Program-made: the position numbers and the translations under genes | Assembly: GCA_964440295.1 (NCBI GenBank) | Contig: CAYTRT010000017.1 | Span: 1-28,521, forward strand | Reading direction: 5' to 3' | DNA from: CALIKS01 sp964440295 | GTDB lineage: Archaea > Thermoproteota > Nitrososphaeria_A > Caldarchaeales > Calditenuaceae | Length of the DNA: 28,521 bases | The notes under the pieces: model-generated | Told to the model about the DNA's origin: nothing | The model's database searches: none | Seen by the model: only the letters and a program-made list of their open reading frames with translations | Shown here: in pieces, positions 22,162 to 28,270 of the stretch | How positions within the stretch are numbered: the stretch's first letter is position 1 | How the letters are laid out: every line of letters starts with the position of its first letter

Positions 22162-22467
22162 TTGAAGAATAAGAAGCGGTACATCCTCTGTAGGGTCAGG
22201 TCATCCTCAAGCGGCATTAATGCAGCCACATTACACTCAGCCATCATGAATAAAATATCAGAACTCTACGGCTGGGGTGGAAGAGCAATCGCCGGATTGA
22301 AGGTCTGGCAACATAAGGATAGACAGAACCACTTTATTCTTAGATGTAGCCTTAGGGGCCTACCACAAGTCTTAACCGGCGTGACGTTGCTGACAAATAT
22401 TAATCATGAGAGAGTAGCGATAGATGTCCTAAGAATGTCTGGGACGATTAAGTCCCTCTTACGATAG
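22162..22467 (+). CDS. rnp2: RNase P protein component 2 (Pop5)
   Basis: Small RNase P subunit of 101 residues with a ferredoxin-like fold; it pairs with Rpp30 to assist the catalytic domain of RNase P RNA. Traits are KKRYILCRVRSS, the helix AATLHSAIMNKISELYG, GLKVWQHKDRQNHFILRCSLRGLPQV, and the ending VLRMSGTIKSLLR, which is the typical Pop5 end with a conserved SGTIKS. The TTG at 22162 is the only start after an in-frame stop at 22150. A TATA-like GAAAAATAAC near 22110-22118 could provide its own promoter. Its stop touches the tatC stop with no base between. Confidence 0.93.
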   Translation: MKNKKRYILCRVRSSSSGINAATLHSAIMNKISELYGWGGRAIAGLKVWQHKDRQNHFILRCSLRGLPQVLTGVTLLTNINHERVAIDVLRMSGTIKSLLR

Positions 22468-23349
22468 TTACTCCTGTGATCTTCCACACTTAGAGCAGAA
22501 GACGCTGCCTTCAGGTATCTCGCCGCCGCAGAACTTGCACCTCGGAGCTGAGTACGCTCCAGCTTCTCTCGCTTTTTCAAAGCGTTTGGCTATAAGAACT
22601 GCTATTTCTAGAAGCACTACTAGTGGTAAGAAAAGTACTGTGTTGCCCACTAGCCAGCCGTCAGGAGTGATGAAGGCTATCAGTATGTAGAGAAGCCCAT
22701 ATACGTACAATCGGTTCTTAGTGAATGTCGATGTACTTATCAGTCCGAATCTTACAAGCAGGACAAATATCGCGGGTGATGTAAATAGCAGCCCCATAAG
22801 GGCAACAGTTGAGAAGACAAGCATGTAGTAATCACCTGCAGTAACGAACGTCTGCTCGGGTGGAATGCCTATGATCCGTGCAAATATCACCATAAACCTA
22901 ACTATGAGTGGGACAACGAAGAAATAGCTGAAAAATGCGCCGACAGCGTAAAGCGATAGGAAGGCGCCCATGAATCCCCAGATAAGCCTCCTTTCATGCG
23001 GGTAAAGAGCTGGATCAACATACATGTAAAACTCGTAGCCAATCACTGGGATCGTGGTTATCAGCGCCATGAGCGCCGCGGCAATGAAGTAAATCTCTAA
23101 GGGAGAGGTCAATGTGCCAGGAATTAGCTTAACTAGTCCCTGCGACATTCCGGCGGCGTGTTCTAAGACAAGTGTGATCATGGGGATATACTCGCCCGAG
23201 ATTATCGAGCCGATCTCGCCTAATGATAAGTTCTTGGGAAAAACTAGCCAAAACAAAAGTGAAGCAATGTAAAAAATTGCAACAACCTTAAGCCTGTCCC
23301 TAAGCTCCATGAGGTGCTCATACAAAGTCATCTCCTTCTGGTCACGCAT
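22468..23349 (-). CDS. tatC: twin-arginine translocase subunit TatC with C-terminal zinc ribbon
   Basis: Core receptor of the Tat pathway, which exports folded proteins carrying twin-arginine signals. The cytoplasmic N-terminus MTLYEHLMELRDRL is the TatC signature, followed by six hydrophobic segments. FYMYVDPALYPHERR corresponds to the conserved F-x-x-P-x-L-x-x-x-E-R region, with Glu before the ArgArg. Beyond the last helix a tail of about 40 residues carries CxxC at 271/274 and CxxC at 285/288, a single zinc ribbon, not part of standard TatC. The tail should be cytoplasmic. It is the last gene of a tatA-tatA-tatC operon. Confidence 0.95.
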   Translation of the reverse strand: MRDQKEMTLYEHLMELRDRLKVVAIFYIASLLFWLVFPKNLSLGEIGSIISGEYIPMITLVLEHAAGMSQGLVKLIPGTLTSPLEIYFIAAALMALITTIPVIGYEFYMYVDPALYPHERRLIWGFMGAFLSLYAVGAFFSYFFVVPLIVRFMVIFARIIGIPPEQTFVTAGDYYMLVFSTVALMGLLFTSPAIFVLLVRFGLISTSTFTKNRLYVYGLLYILIAFITPDGWLVGNTVLFLPLVVLLEIAVLIAKRFEKAREAGAYSAPRCKFCGGEIPEGSVFCSKCGRSQE

Positions 23350-23379
23350 GCATGGTCCCGCTTCTCGATCTAAAATAAT

Positions 23380-23625
23380 TTAGGATTGGCTTTTTAGTTT
23401 TTTATTTATTTCTTCAAGTATTTCTTCCTTTGTTTTTCCCTCCACCTTTATTCCGAGCTTATTTGCAATTGCTATCGTCTCTTCGTCAATCGACTCGCCG
23501 CGTTTCATCTCTCTTCTAAGTTCTCCTAATCCTTTCCCAAACTTCACTAGAGTGTCAGGCTTCAGCAGTATAATCAATATTATTATAAGGATAATGATCC
23601 CTATGAGTTCTATTGGGCTCAGCAT
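23380..23625 (-). CDS. tatA: TatA/TatB-type translocase subunit (copy 2)
   Basis: An 81-residue protein with a single N-terminal membrane helix (residues 5-21, rich in Ile), the hinge KPDTLVKFGKGLGELRREMKRG and an amphipathic helix, as in TatA/TatB. The usual FGP hinge reads LKPDTL. The tail IANKLGIKVEGKTKEEILEEINKKL is shared with the other TatA copy. It begins 4 nt after that gene's stop and lies 30 nt before tatC. Which copy takes the TatB role cannot be decided from sequence. Confidence 0.88.
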   Translation of the reverse strand: MLSPIELIGIIILIIILIILLKPDTLVKFGKGLGELRREMKRGESIDEETIAIANKLGIKVEGKTKEEILEEINKKLKSQS

Positions 23626-23629
23626 TTTC

Positions 23630-23932
23630 TTAGACCTTCTGCTTTAGCCTAGCGGCTATCTCGTCAGCTATCTGCTCTCTCGTCTTGCCCTCTGTTGAGA
23701 GTCCTAGGCTTCTTGCAACTTCAAGTAGCTGGTCCTCCTGCTTCTTTATTTCTTCACTTATTCCCGTCGTGACGCTTGATATCTGTTGTTCGGCTTCTTT
23801 GCTTGCTTTCTCAAATTCTTTCTTTGCCTGACCTAATGATCTTGCAAGCTTTGGTAGTTTTTCAGGACCCCATAGGAAAAAGACTAGAATTATTACGGCA
23901 ACTATGATCCATTCAAGACCCTGTATTGCCAA
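23630..23932 (-). CDS. tatA: TatA/TatB-type translocase subunit (copy 1)
   Basis: A 100-residue TatA-like protein. The membrane helix LEWIIVAVIILVFFLWGPEKLPKLARSLGQAKKEFEKA is textbook TatA with the GPEKLP hinge. A charged helical region follows, then a C-terminal motif VARSLGLSTEGKTREQIADEIAARLK, also present in the second copy. The start is TTG at 23932; a GGAG touches it directly, too close to be ideal, and AGGG lies about 10 nt upstream. It is the first gene of the tat operon, with a TATA box about 41 nt before the start. Confidence 0.92.
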   Translation of the reverse strand: MAIQGLEWIIVAVIILVFFLWGPEKLPKLARSLGQAKKEFEKASKEAEQQISSVTTGISEEIKKQEDQLLEVARSLGLSTEGKTREQIADEIAARLKQKV

Positions 23933-23967
23933 CTCCTTATCCCTGAATTACCGTATTGTCCTATGCA

Positions 23968-23978
23968 CTATTTAAGCG
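23968..23978 (-). promoter_or_regulatory. TATA-like box for the tatAAC operon
   Basis: Minus-strand CGCTTAAATAG is centred about 41 nt before the TTG start at 23932, predicting a leader near 14 nt. Confidence 0.45.
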
Positions 23979-24033
23979 TAGCTTACTCCACTCAACTTCT
24001 TGACGTTCAAGAGAGAAGTTTCAAGATGATTTT

Positions 24034-24480
24034 TCATTGTTCTTGTTGTTCAGTGGTTCTTTCCTCGTGTTCTTGATACCTCACGAATATTGGTTTAGTC
24101 GGGTCTTCTACTTCTCTAAATACCCATCCACGGCCAAGAAACCTGATCGCCAGTACTGGCCTTGGATTAATCTTATGTCCACACTCTTTGCACCTTACTT
24201 CAAAAAGCTTGGAGAAGGTAACCAATCGGCTAAGTTGTTCGGGCTTGACGTACAAGAATTCTCGATTGGTAGATTTGACTTCAATTGCGTATAGCTCTCC
24301 ATCATCGACTGCGAGGATGTCTGGCTTTATCACTTTTCCAGTGCCGCTTCCAGGCGTGCGCACAGCGTAGAAGCCTGGCCGATTCTTCTCGGTAAACTTC
24401 TTCATAAGGTAGTACTCTCCTTCGTACCCAATCCTGAACCTATATTTCCTGCTTGTAGGCCTGCTAGGTCTCTTAGGCAT
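24034..24480 (-). CDS. hjc: Holliday junction resolvase Hjc
   Basis: Structure-selective endonuclease of the PD-(D/E)xK fold that resolves four-way DNA junctions. Expected catalytic residues are in place: Glu20 in RIGYEGE, Asp54 in IKPDILAV, Glu67 and Lys69 in IEVKS. The spacings are close to those in crenarchaeal Hjc. The VRTPGSGTGK loop is also typical. Less usual is a CxxC (Cys97, Cys100) in RCKECGHKINPRP and an acidic/Gln-rich tail. On the minus strand upstream, a TATA-like AGTTTAAGAC lies at about 24509-24518. Between it and the ATG is a 9-bp sequence (24491-24499) identical to half of the palindrome before nurA. Confidence 0.9.
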   Translation of the reverse strand: MPKRPSRPTSRKYRFRIGYEGEYYLMKKFTEKNRPGFYAVRTPGSGTGKVIKPDILAVDDGELYAIEVKSTNREFLYVKPEQLSRLVTFSKLFEVRCKECGHKINPRPVLAIRFLGRGWVFREVEDPTKPIFVRYQEHEERTTEQQEQ

Positions 24481-24490
24481 GCCGTAAGTA

Positions 24491-24499
24491 GAGTCTCAC
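24491..24499. promoter_or_regulatory. half-site GAGTCTCAC in the hjc promoter
   Basis: Plus-strand GAGTCTCAC is identical to one arm of the perfect palindrome at 25704-25723. It sits between the hjc TATA-like box (about 24509-24518) and the hjc ATG, where a bound repressor would block initiation. The second arm is not present; instead GTAG and CTAC flank it (24488-24503). A single 9-mer match in a window this size can occur by chance. Confidence 0.3.
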
Positions 24500-24544
24500 C
24501 TACATATACGTCTTAAACTCTAACGATTTGTCAGGTATTTCTTC

Positions 24545-25000
24545 CTAGTGTCTATCTCCCGAGATTTTTCTTTGTAGGCAGAAAATTCCAGGAGATATGT
24601 CTATTCTTATCCAACGCTGATCGGTGTAAGCCAAGTATGCATCTTCTGGGAGAGGTATAATGATGACATCGCTGCCGACCAGCTCGCCAATTCTCACGAT
24701 TGCGGAAAAAAGCTCGAAGGGTGGCCTAATTGAATAGATGAGATCAGCATCTTGATAAATTTCAATTGTTGGGCTAAGCACATCGTCAACTAATGCTTCG
24801 ACTTCAGAGCTCATGATCTCATTTATTATGCGTGGGTCCTTATCAATTACTATCATCCTCAAATTTTTTATGAGTCTCTTTAGGAGGTATGCCGTGAATG
24901 GTGTTCTCCCAACGCCGACCTCAACTATTTTTGTAGCATTTGGATATTCTCTCACGATGAATTCGGCAATTAGGCGAAAATAGTCGGGAATGTGTGACAA
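24545..25000 (-). CDS. UPF0146 family protein
   Basis: A 151-residue protein with a Rossmann-like methyltransferase-type fold. IVEVGVGRTPFTAYLL corresponds to the glycine-rich SAM loop, MIVIDKDPR follows with the acidic residue after strand 2, then ALVDDVLSPTIEIYQDADLIYSIRPPFEL, which matches UPF0146 proteins of archaea. The C-terminal part is short and no NPPY-type catalytic motif is present, so activity is unknown. The start is TTG at 25000. The minus-strand TATA box ATATTTATA (25030-25038) gives a leader of a few nucleotides. It lies 64 nt upstream of hjc on the same strand. Confidence 0.85.
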   Translation of the reverse strand: MSHIPDYFRLIAEFIVREYPNATKIVEVGVGRTPFTAYLLKRLIKNLRMIVIDKDPRIINEIMSSEVEALVDDVLSPTIEIYQDADLIYSIRPPFELFSAIVRIGELVGSDVIIIPLPEDAYLAYTDQRWIRIDISPGIFCLQRKISGDRH

Positions 25001-25029
25001 GTCCTCAGTAACTCAGAATGTGTATTCTC

Positions 25030-25038
25030 TATAAATAT
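25030..25038 (-). promoter_or_regulatory. TATA box for the UPF0146 gene
   Basis: Minus-strand ATATTTATA, preceded by GGGAC, is centred 34 nt before the TTG start at 25000. Confidence 0.45.
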
Positions 25039-25086
25039 GTCCCTCATAATTTTGTTCTATAAGTTATTTTTGGAAAAATGATGCTG

Positions 25087-25127
25087 TTTTGACTATTGGG
25101 CTTCTTCTGACCAGTCAAAGATTTTTT
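25087..25127 (+). other. inverted repeat followed by T6 in the UPF0146-gtrA spacer
   Basis: TTTGACT (25088-25094) and AGTCAAA (25113-25119) form a perfect 7-bp stem, extendable by a T-G pair. The stem is followed after two bases by six T (25122-25127) on the plus strand. A TATA-like TCTATAAGTT lies at 25056-25065, about 26 nt before 25087. It resembles a minimal transcription unit or a terminator without a visible gene. Confidence 0.25.
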
Positions 25128-25215
25128 CTTGGCCGGGTGCGTGAAACTTACCTGCCCCTTAAAGGGATAAGGTCTGAAACCCTTAAGATAGGAGTCGCCT
25201 ATAAAGGGTTGGGGA

Positions 25216-25674
25216 TTGATTAGGAGGGTTCTTGGCTGGGCTAGGAGGAAGATCCTCTCAACAACCTTCCTGAAATTCAGTATAGTTGGGGCTAGCGGTG
25301 TGGTCGTCAACTATGGGATCGCATACCTAGGCTACGTCGCTGGTCTAGGCGACCTCTTATCCCTCGCAATAGGCGTCGAGGCCGCTATAATCAGCAACTT
25401 CATCTGGAATGACCTATGGACATTCAGACACAGGAGAACCCTGAAACTCCACCTGAGAATACTCTACTTCCACGCCTCGAGGCTGCTGGGATTCTTCACG
25501 ACCATGGCCTCCCACTACCTCTTCGCCCACATCCTCGGAATACCGATCACGATCTCATATATCCTTGCGATAGGCATAGGAACCCTGACAAACTACTTTA
25601 CAAGCGACTTATTCGTGTGGCCTGAAGTGGGGCCGTCCCAGAGACCTGCCCATAAATCCCTCCCTAGGCCGTAG
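25216..25674 (+). CDS. GtrA-like four-helix membrane protein
   Basis: A 152-residue integral membrane protein of the GtrA/DPMS family, associated with moving lipid-linked sugars across the membrane or with polyprenyl-phosphate sugar transferases. FLKFSIVGASGVVVNYGIAYL at the start, SNFIWNDLWTFRHRR in the middle and GTLTNYFTSDLFVW near the end are the family signatures, with four hydrophobic segments. The start is TTG at 25216 with GGGG just before it; no ATG is available upstream. No glycosyltransferase gene is adjacent. From here to the window end the DNA looks richer in G+C and in AGG and GAG codons than the left part. Confidence 0.85.
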   Translation: MIRRVLGWARRKILSTTFLKFSIVGASGVVVNYGIAYLGYVAGLGDLLSLAIGVEAAIISNFIWNDLWTFRHRRTLKLHLRILYFHASRLLGFFTTMASHYLFAHILGIPITISYILAIGIGTLTNYFTSDLFVWPEVGPSQRPAHKSLPRP

Positions 25675-25689
25675 CTAGCCCGAGTAAAA

Positions 25690-25697
25690 CTTATAAG
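25690..25697 (+). promoter_or_regulatory. TATA box of a promoter upstream of nurA
   Basis: CTTATAAG, preceded by an A-rich BRE-like AGTAAAA, predicts transcription starting near 25720. No open reading frame of useful length follows before nurA's own promoter, so the product would be a short RNA or a long nurA leader. Confidence 0.5.
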
Positions 25698-25703
25698 CCA
25701 TGT

Positions 25704-25723
25704 GAGTCTCACGCGTGAGACTC
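25704..25723. promoter_or_regulatory. perfect 20-bp palindrome, candidate operator
   Basis: GAGTCTCACGCGTGAGACTC is identical to its own reverse complement. It begins 6 bp after the TATA box and covers the expected transcription start, the standard site for an archaeal repressor to block polymerase. A related palindrome lies 48 bp downstream. It could also act as an RNA hairpin if transcription begins upstream. Confidence 0.6.
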
Positions 25724-25793
25724 CGCTTTGACTTCTCTAAGGGGAACGGTAGAGCCTCGCATGTGAGGCTTTTACCGGCTTGGATAGATTTTT
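25720..25793 (+). ncRNA. candidate small RNA with hairpin and T-run
   Basis: From the predicted start near 25720, the transcript would run through a stable hairpin and reach five T at 25789-25793, giving about 74 nt. In the hairpin, CGGTA (25747-25751) pairs with TACCG (25773-25777), and AGCCTC (25753-25758) pairs with GAGGCT (25765-25770). No C/D or H/ACA boxes are seen. The boundaries rest only on promoter and T-run. Confidence 0.3.
25753..25770. promoter_or_regulatory. second, related imperfect palindrome
   Basis: AGCCTCGCATGTGAGGCT aligns without gaps to the central 18 bp of the palindrome at 25704-25723: 13 of 18 positions are identical and all five differences are transitions. Dyad symmetry is kept except for one G/T pair. 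Centres are exactly 48 bp apart. Confidence 0.55.
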
Positions 25794-25858
25794 GGAAGTA
25801 AAGTTTCCTGAAAGGTTTAGAGTTTTCCTAGTCGCATTTTCGACTCAGCCTCCAACCC

Positions 25859-25864
25859 TTATAT
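25859..25864 (+). promoter_or_regulatory. TATA box for nurA-herA-mre11 (leaderless)
   Basis: TTATAT in CCCTTATATCACC is centred 28 nt before the ATG at 25890. This supports that ATG as the leaderless start and gives the nuclease operon a promoter of its own, about 170 bp below the palindrome-linked promoter. Confidence 0.5.
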
Positions 25865-25889
25865 CACCACTCTACAATCCTGTGGTTTG

Positions 25890-26771
25890 ATGCTTGAAGC
25901 TCTCTTCGAGATGGCCGTCCGCCTTAAGTCGAAGCTCGAAGGGCTCGAGAAATTAGGTGAGGTGGGCGGTTTTCAGGAGACATTAAATAGGGCTAGGGAG
26001 GGATGGAGGGTCTATGAGCCAAAGCCCGAGAGGGCCAAGGTTCTGGGAGTGGATAGCGGCTGGAACTACAGGCTATACCCGGGCTTTTACGTTTATGCGA
26101 TTAAGGCTGCGGCCGTGGACGAGTCAATGAACCTCTATCATCCGGTGGCGGAGATGGACATGTTCTCCGAAGACCCCTATCAAGCCGGGTTGACGCCCGA
26201 CAACTTCCTCAAGTATCAAGCCGAGATGCGCGAGCATGACATAGCCTACAAGGTCTTGAATGAGGCGGATCTAATCTTGGTGGATGGTTCCCTCATCGCT
26301 AGGCTCATGGACGTTAGCAAAAGATCCTCTACGAGTCTCCAGACAGAGTATACAGCGTACGTGAGGCCTCTAATAGGGAATAATAAGCTGGCATTCGTCT
26401 CCAAGTACTCACAGGATAAGAGTCTGTTTTATGGAGTCCTAGGAGACGTGTATTACATAAACCACGCAACGACAGAGATAGGCTACACGATTCCCCATGT
26501 GGTCGAGAGGAATAATATCAAGTTCTCGGTCTTCTATGTCAGGCTATCGGAGGACTCAAACACCCTTCACGTAGAGGTTCCAGCAATAGTCGACGAGGAT
26601 TATGTCAGGGGGTTCATTAACATGCTGCAAGAGACCTCGATAAAGGGCTACCCATACGTCCTCCGAGTAGCCCACAAGACAACAAGCGTTACAGACCATC
26701 TGATGGACTCCCTATGTAAGACGGCTGGGCTGACGGGATGGATTGAGGCTAGGGAGGTATTGGAGGCTTGA
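25890..26771 (+). CDS. nurA: NurA 5'-3' nuclease
   Basis: Nuclease that, with the HerA translocase and Mre11-Rad50, resects DNA ends for recombination. Counting from the ATG at 25890 (293 residues), likely metal-binding residues are Asp55 in LGVDSGWN, Glu112 in YQAEMRE and Asp132 in LVDGSL. Tyr216 (FYVRL) and His262 (RVAHKTTS) follow; the same set and spacing is known from crenarchaeal NurA. A TTG directly before the ATG would add one residue; the ATG is chosen on promoter spacing. The stop overlaps the herA TTG start, so NurA and HerA, which form one complex, are translationally coupled. Confidence 0.95.
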   Translation: MLEALFEMAVRLKSKLEGLEKLGEVGGFQETLNRAREGWRVYEPKPERAKVLGVDSGWNYRLYPGFYVYAIKAAAVDESMNLYHPVAEMDMFSEDPYQAGLTPDNFLKYQAEMREHDIAYKVLNEADLILVDGSLIARLMDVSKRSSTSLQTEYTAYVRPLIGNNKLAFVSKYSQDKSLFYGVLGDVYYINHATTEIGYTIPHVVERNNIKFSVFYVRLSEDSNTLHVEVPAIVDEDYVRGFINMLQETSIKGYPYVLRVAHKTTSVTDHLMDSLCKTAGLTGWIEAREVLEA

Positions 26772-28270
26772 GCGACGACGAGATAGGGATAGTTATCGGG
26801 GAGTCTAGGCCCGAGCGAATACACTTCGTCGCCAATAGGCCGATAAGGGTTGGGGACTACGTCATGGTGGAGACCACGGACGGTCCCGTCCTCTACATGG
26901 TGGAGGGGTTCAGGAACTGGAGCGAGCTTTTAAGAAGCGAGAACATGGACTATCAGACGGCTGATGAGGCTAGGAGGGCGAGCGCGAGGAATCCGAGGGA
27001 TAGGATCAAGGTCGGGGTCGCCAAGGTCCTCGGCCTAGTTAAGCACTTGGTCGAGGACGGGAGAAGAATCTTCCCGACCCTCGCCCCAGAGCCCGGCACA
27101 TCCGTCAAGCCAGTTGACAACGACCTCCTCAAGCAGATCTACGGCTCCTCCGGCAGGGAGTGGGTCGAGATAGGATACCTGCTGAGGAGGGGTAAGGGGG
27201 TCAGGATCTCTATAAATGTGAATAGGGTTGCCTCAAGGCATCTCGCGATCCTAGCGGCGACAGGTAAGGGTAAGTCCAACTTCTTGGCTCTATTGGCGAA
27301 GAGGATAGCGGAGAAACATGGAACGATGATAATCTTCGACTACCACGGGGAATACGTAAACATACGGATGCCGGGCCTGAGGGTTACAGTGCCGAAGATT
27401 AACCCGAGGCTCTTAGACGCCGAGGAGCTGGCAGACATGATTGGCGTCATGCAAAAGGCGTCCGTCCAGAGAGCGGTTCTCGCTAATGTTTACACGGAGG
27501 ATGTCCGGAGCGCCCGAGACTTCTGGGTGGCGCTGAGACAGGCGCTGGATGCCCTTGCGAGCGCCGGAGACAATGCTAGAAACAGGCAGGCGGCGCAAAG
27601 GCTCCTACAGATAGTGGATAGGGCGCTCCGCGTTTGGGGGGAGGTCTTCGACCCCGAGGCCAAGAGCGCGCTGGATGTAGTCGAGAACAACAAGATCAAC
27701 GTGCTCGATATATCCGAGTTAACGGCCTATCAGGCTCAAATAATCGTGGACTGGTATCTCAAGGAGGTGCTGGAGGATAGGAAGAATGCTGTGAAGAACC
27801 TCGGTAACGCGAAGTTTAAGTCCCCTGTGGTCATAGCGATAGAGGAGGCCCACGTCTTCCTGCCCTCTCAGAGGGGAACATGGTGCTCGGAAACCATAGC
27901 GAGGATCGCTAGGGAGGGTAGGAAGTTCGGCGTATCCCTGATAATAATCTCGCAGAGGCCGAGCAGGCTGGACGCGGATGTGGTCAGCCAGATGGGGAGC
28001 TTCGCGATCTCAGGTCTCATACATCCGAAGGATCAGGCCTTCGTCAGGGAGGTTACGGACGACGTGTCCGATGAGCTCGGGGCATCCTTGCCCAGCCTGA
28101 ATCCGGGCGAGATGATATTGGTTGGGGAGTTCATTAAGCTACCGGCCCTCGTCAAGGTCGATCTGGTCGAGGAGAAGTTCATGGGCAGGGATTTAGATGC
28201 GGTAAAACTTTGGGAGGATGAGTTCAACGCCGACTCAGGCTACTCGACCGAGGAGCTGATCAAGCCGTGA
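26768..28270 (+). CDS. herA: HerA DNA translocase/helicase
   Basis: Hexameric FtsK/HerA-class ATPase that pumps DNA into NurA during end resection. The N-terminal 110 residues form a beta-barrel HAS domain (IGESRPERIHFVANRPIRVGDYVMVE). Walker A is ATGKGKSN at 164-171, the Walker B glutamates are 359-360 in VVIAIEEAHVF, and ISQRPSR at 395-400 carries the sensor/arginine region. Length 500 residues matches the family. The start is TTG, overlapping the nurA TGA (TTGA), with GGGAGGT 8 nt upstream. The stop overlaps the Mre11 ATG (TGATG). Confidence 0.97.
   Translation: MSDDEIGIVIGESRPERIHFVANRPIRVGDYVMVETTDGPVLYMVEGFRNWSELLRSENMDYQTADEARRASARNPRDRIKVGVAKVLGLVKHLVEDGRRIFPTLAPEPGTSVKPVDNDLLKQIYGSSGREWVEIGYLLRRGKGVRISINVNRVASRHLAILAATGKGKSNFLALLAKRIAEKHGTMIIFDYHGEYVNIRMPGLRVTVPKINPRLLDAEELADMIGVMQKASVQRAVLANVYTEDVRSARDFWVALRQALDALASAGDNARNRQAAQRLLQIVDRALRVWGEVFDPEAKSALDVVENNKINVLDISELTAYQAQIIVDWYLKEVLEDRKNAVKNLGNAKFKSPVVIAIEEAHVFLPSQRGTWCSETIARIAREGRKFGVSLIIISQRPSRLDADVVSQMGSFAISGLIHPKDQAFVREVTDDVSDELGASLPSLNPGEMILVGEFIKLPALVKVDLVEEKFMGRDLDAVKLWEDEFNADSGYSTEELIKP

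Noticed and set aside
25077..25110. ATGATGC and CTGA, like C and D boxes of a guide RNA
   Set aside because: The C box is imperfect, no C'/D' pair is present and there is no terminal stem.
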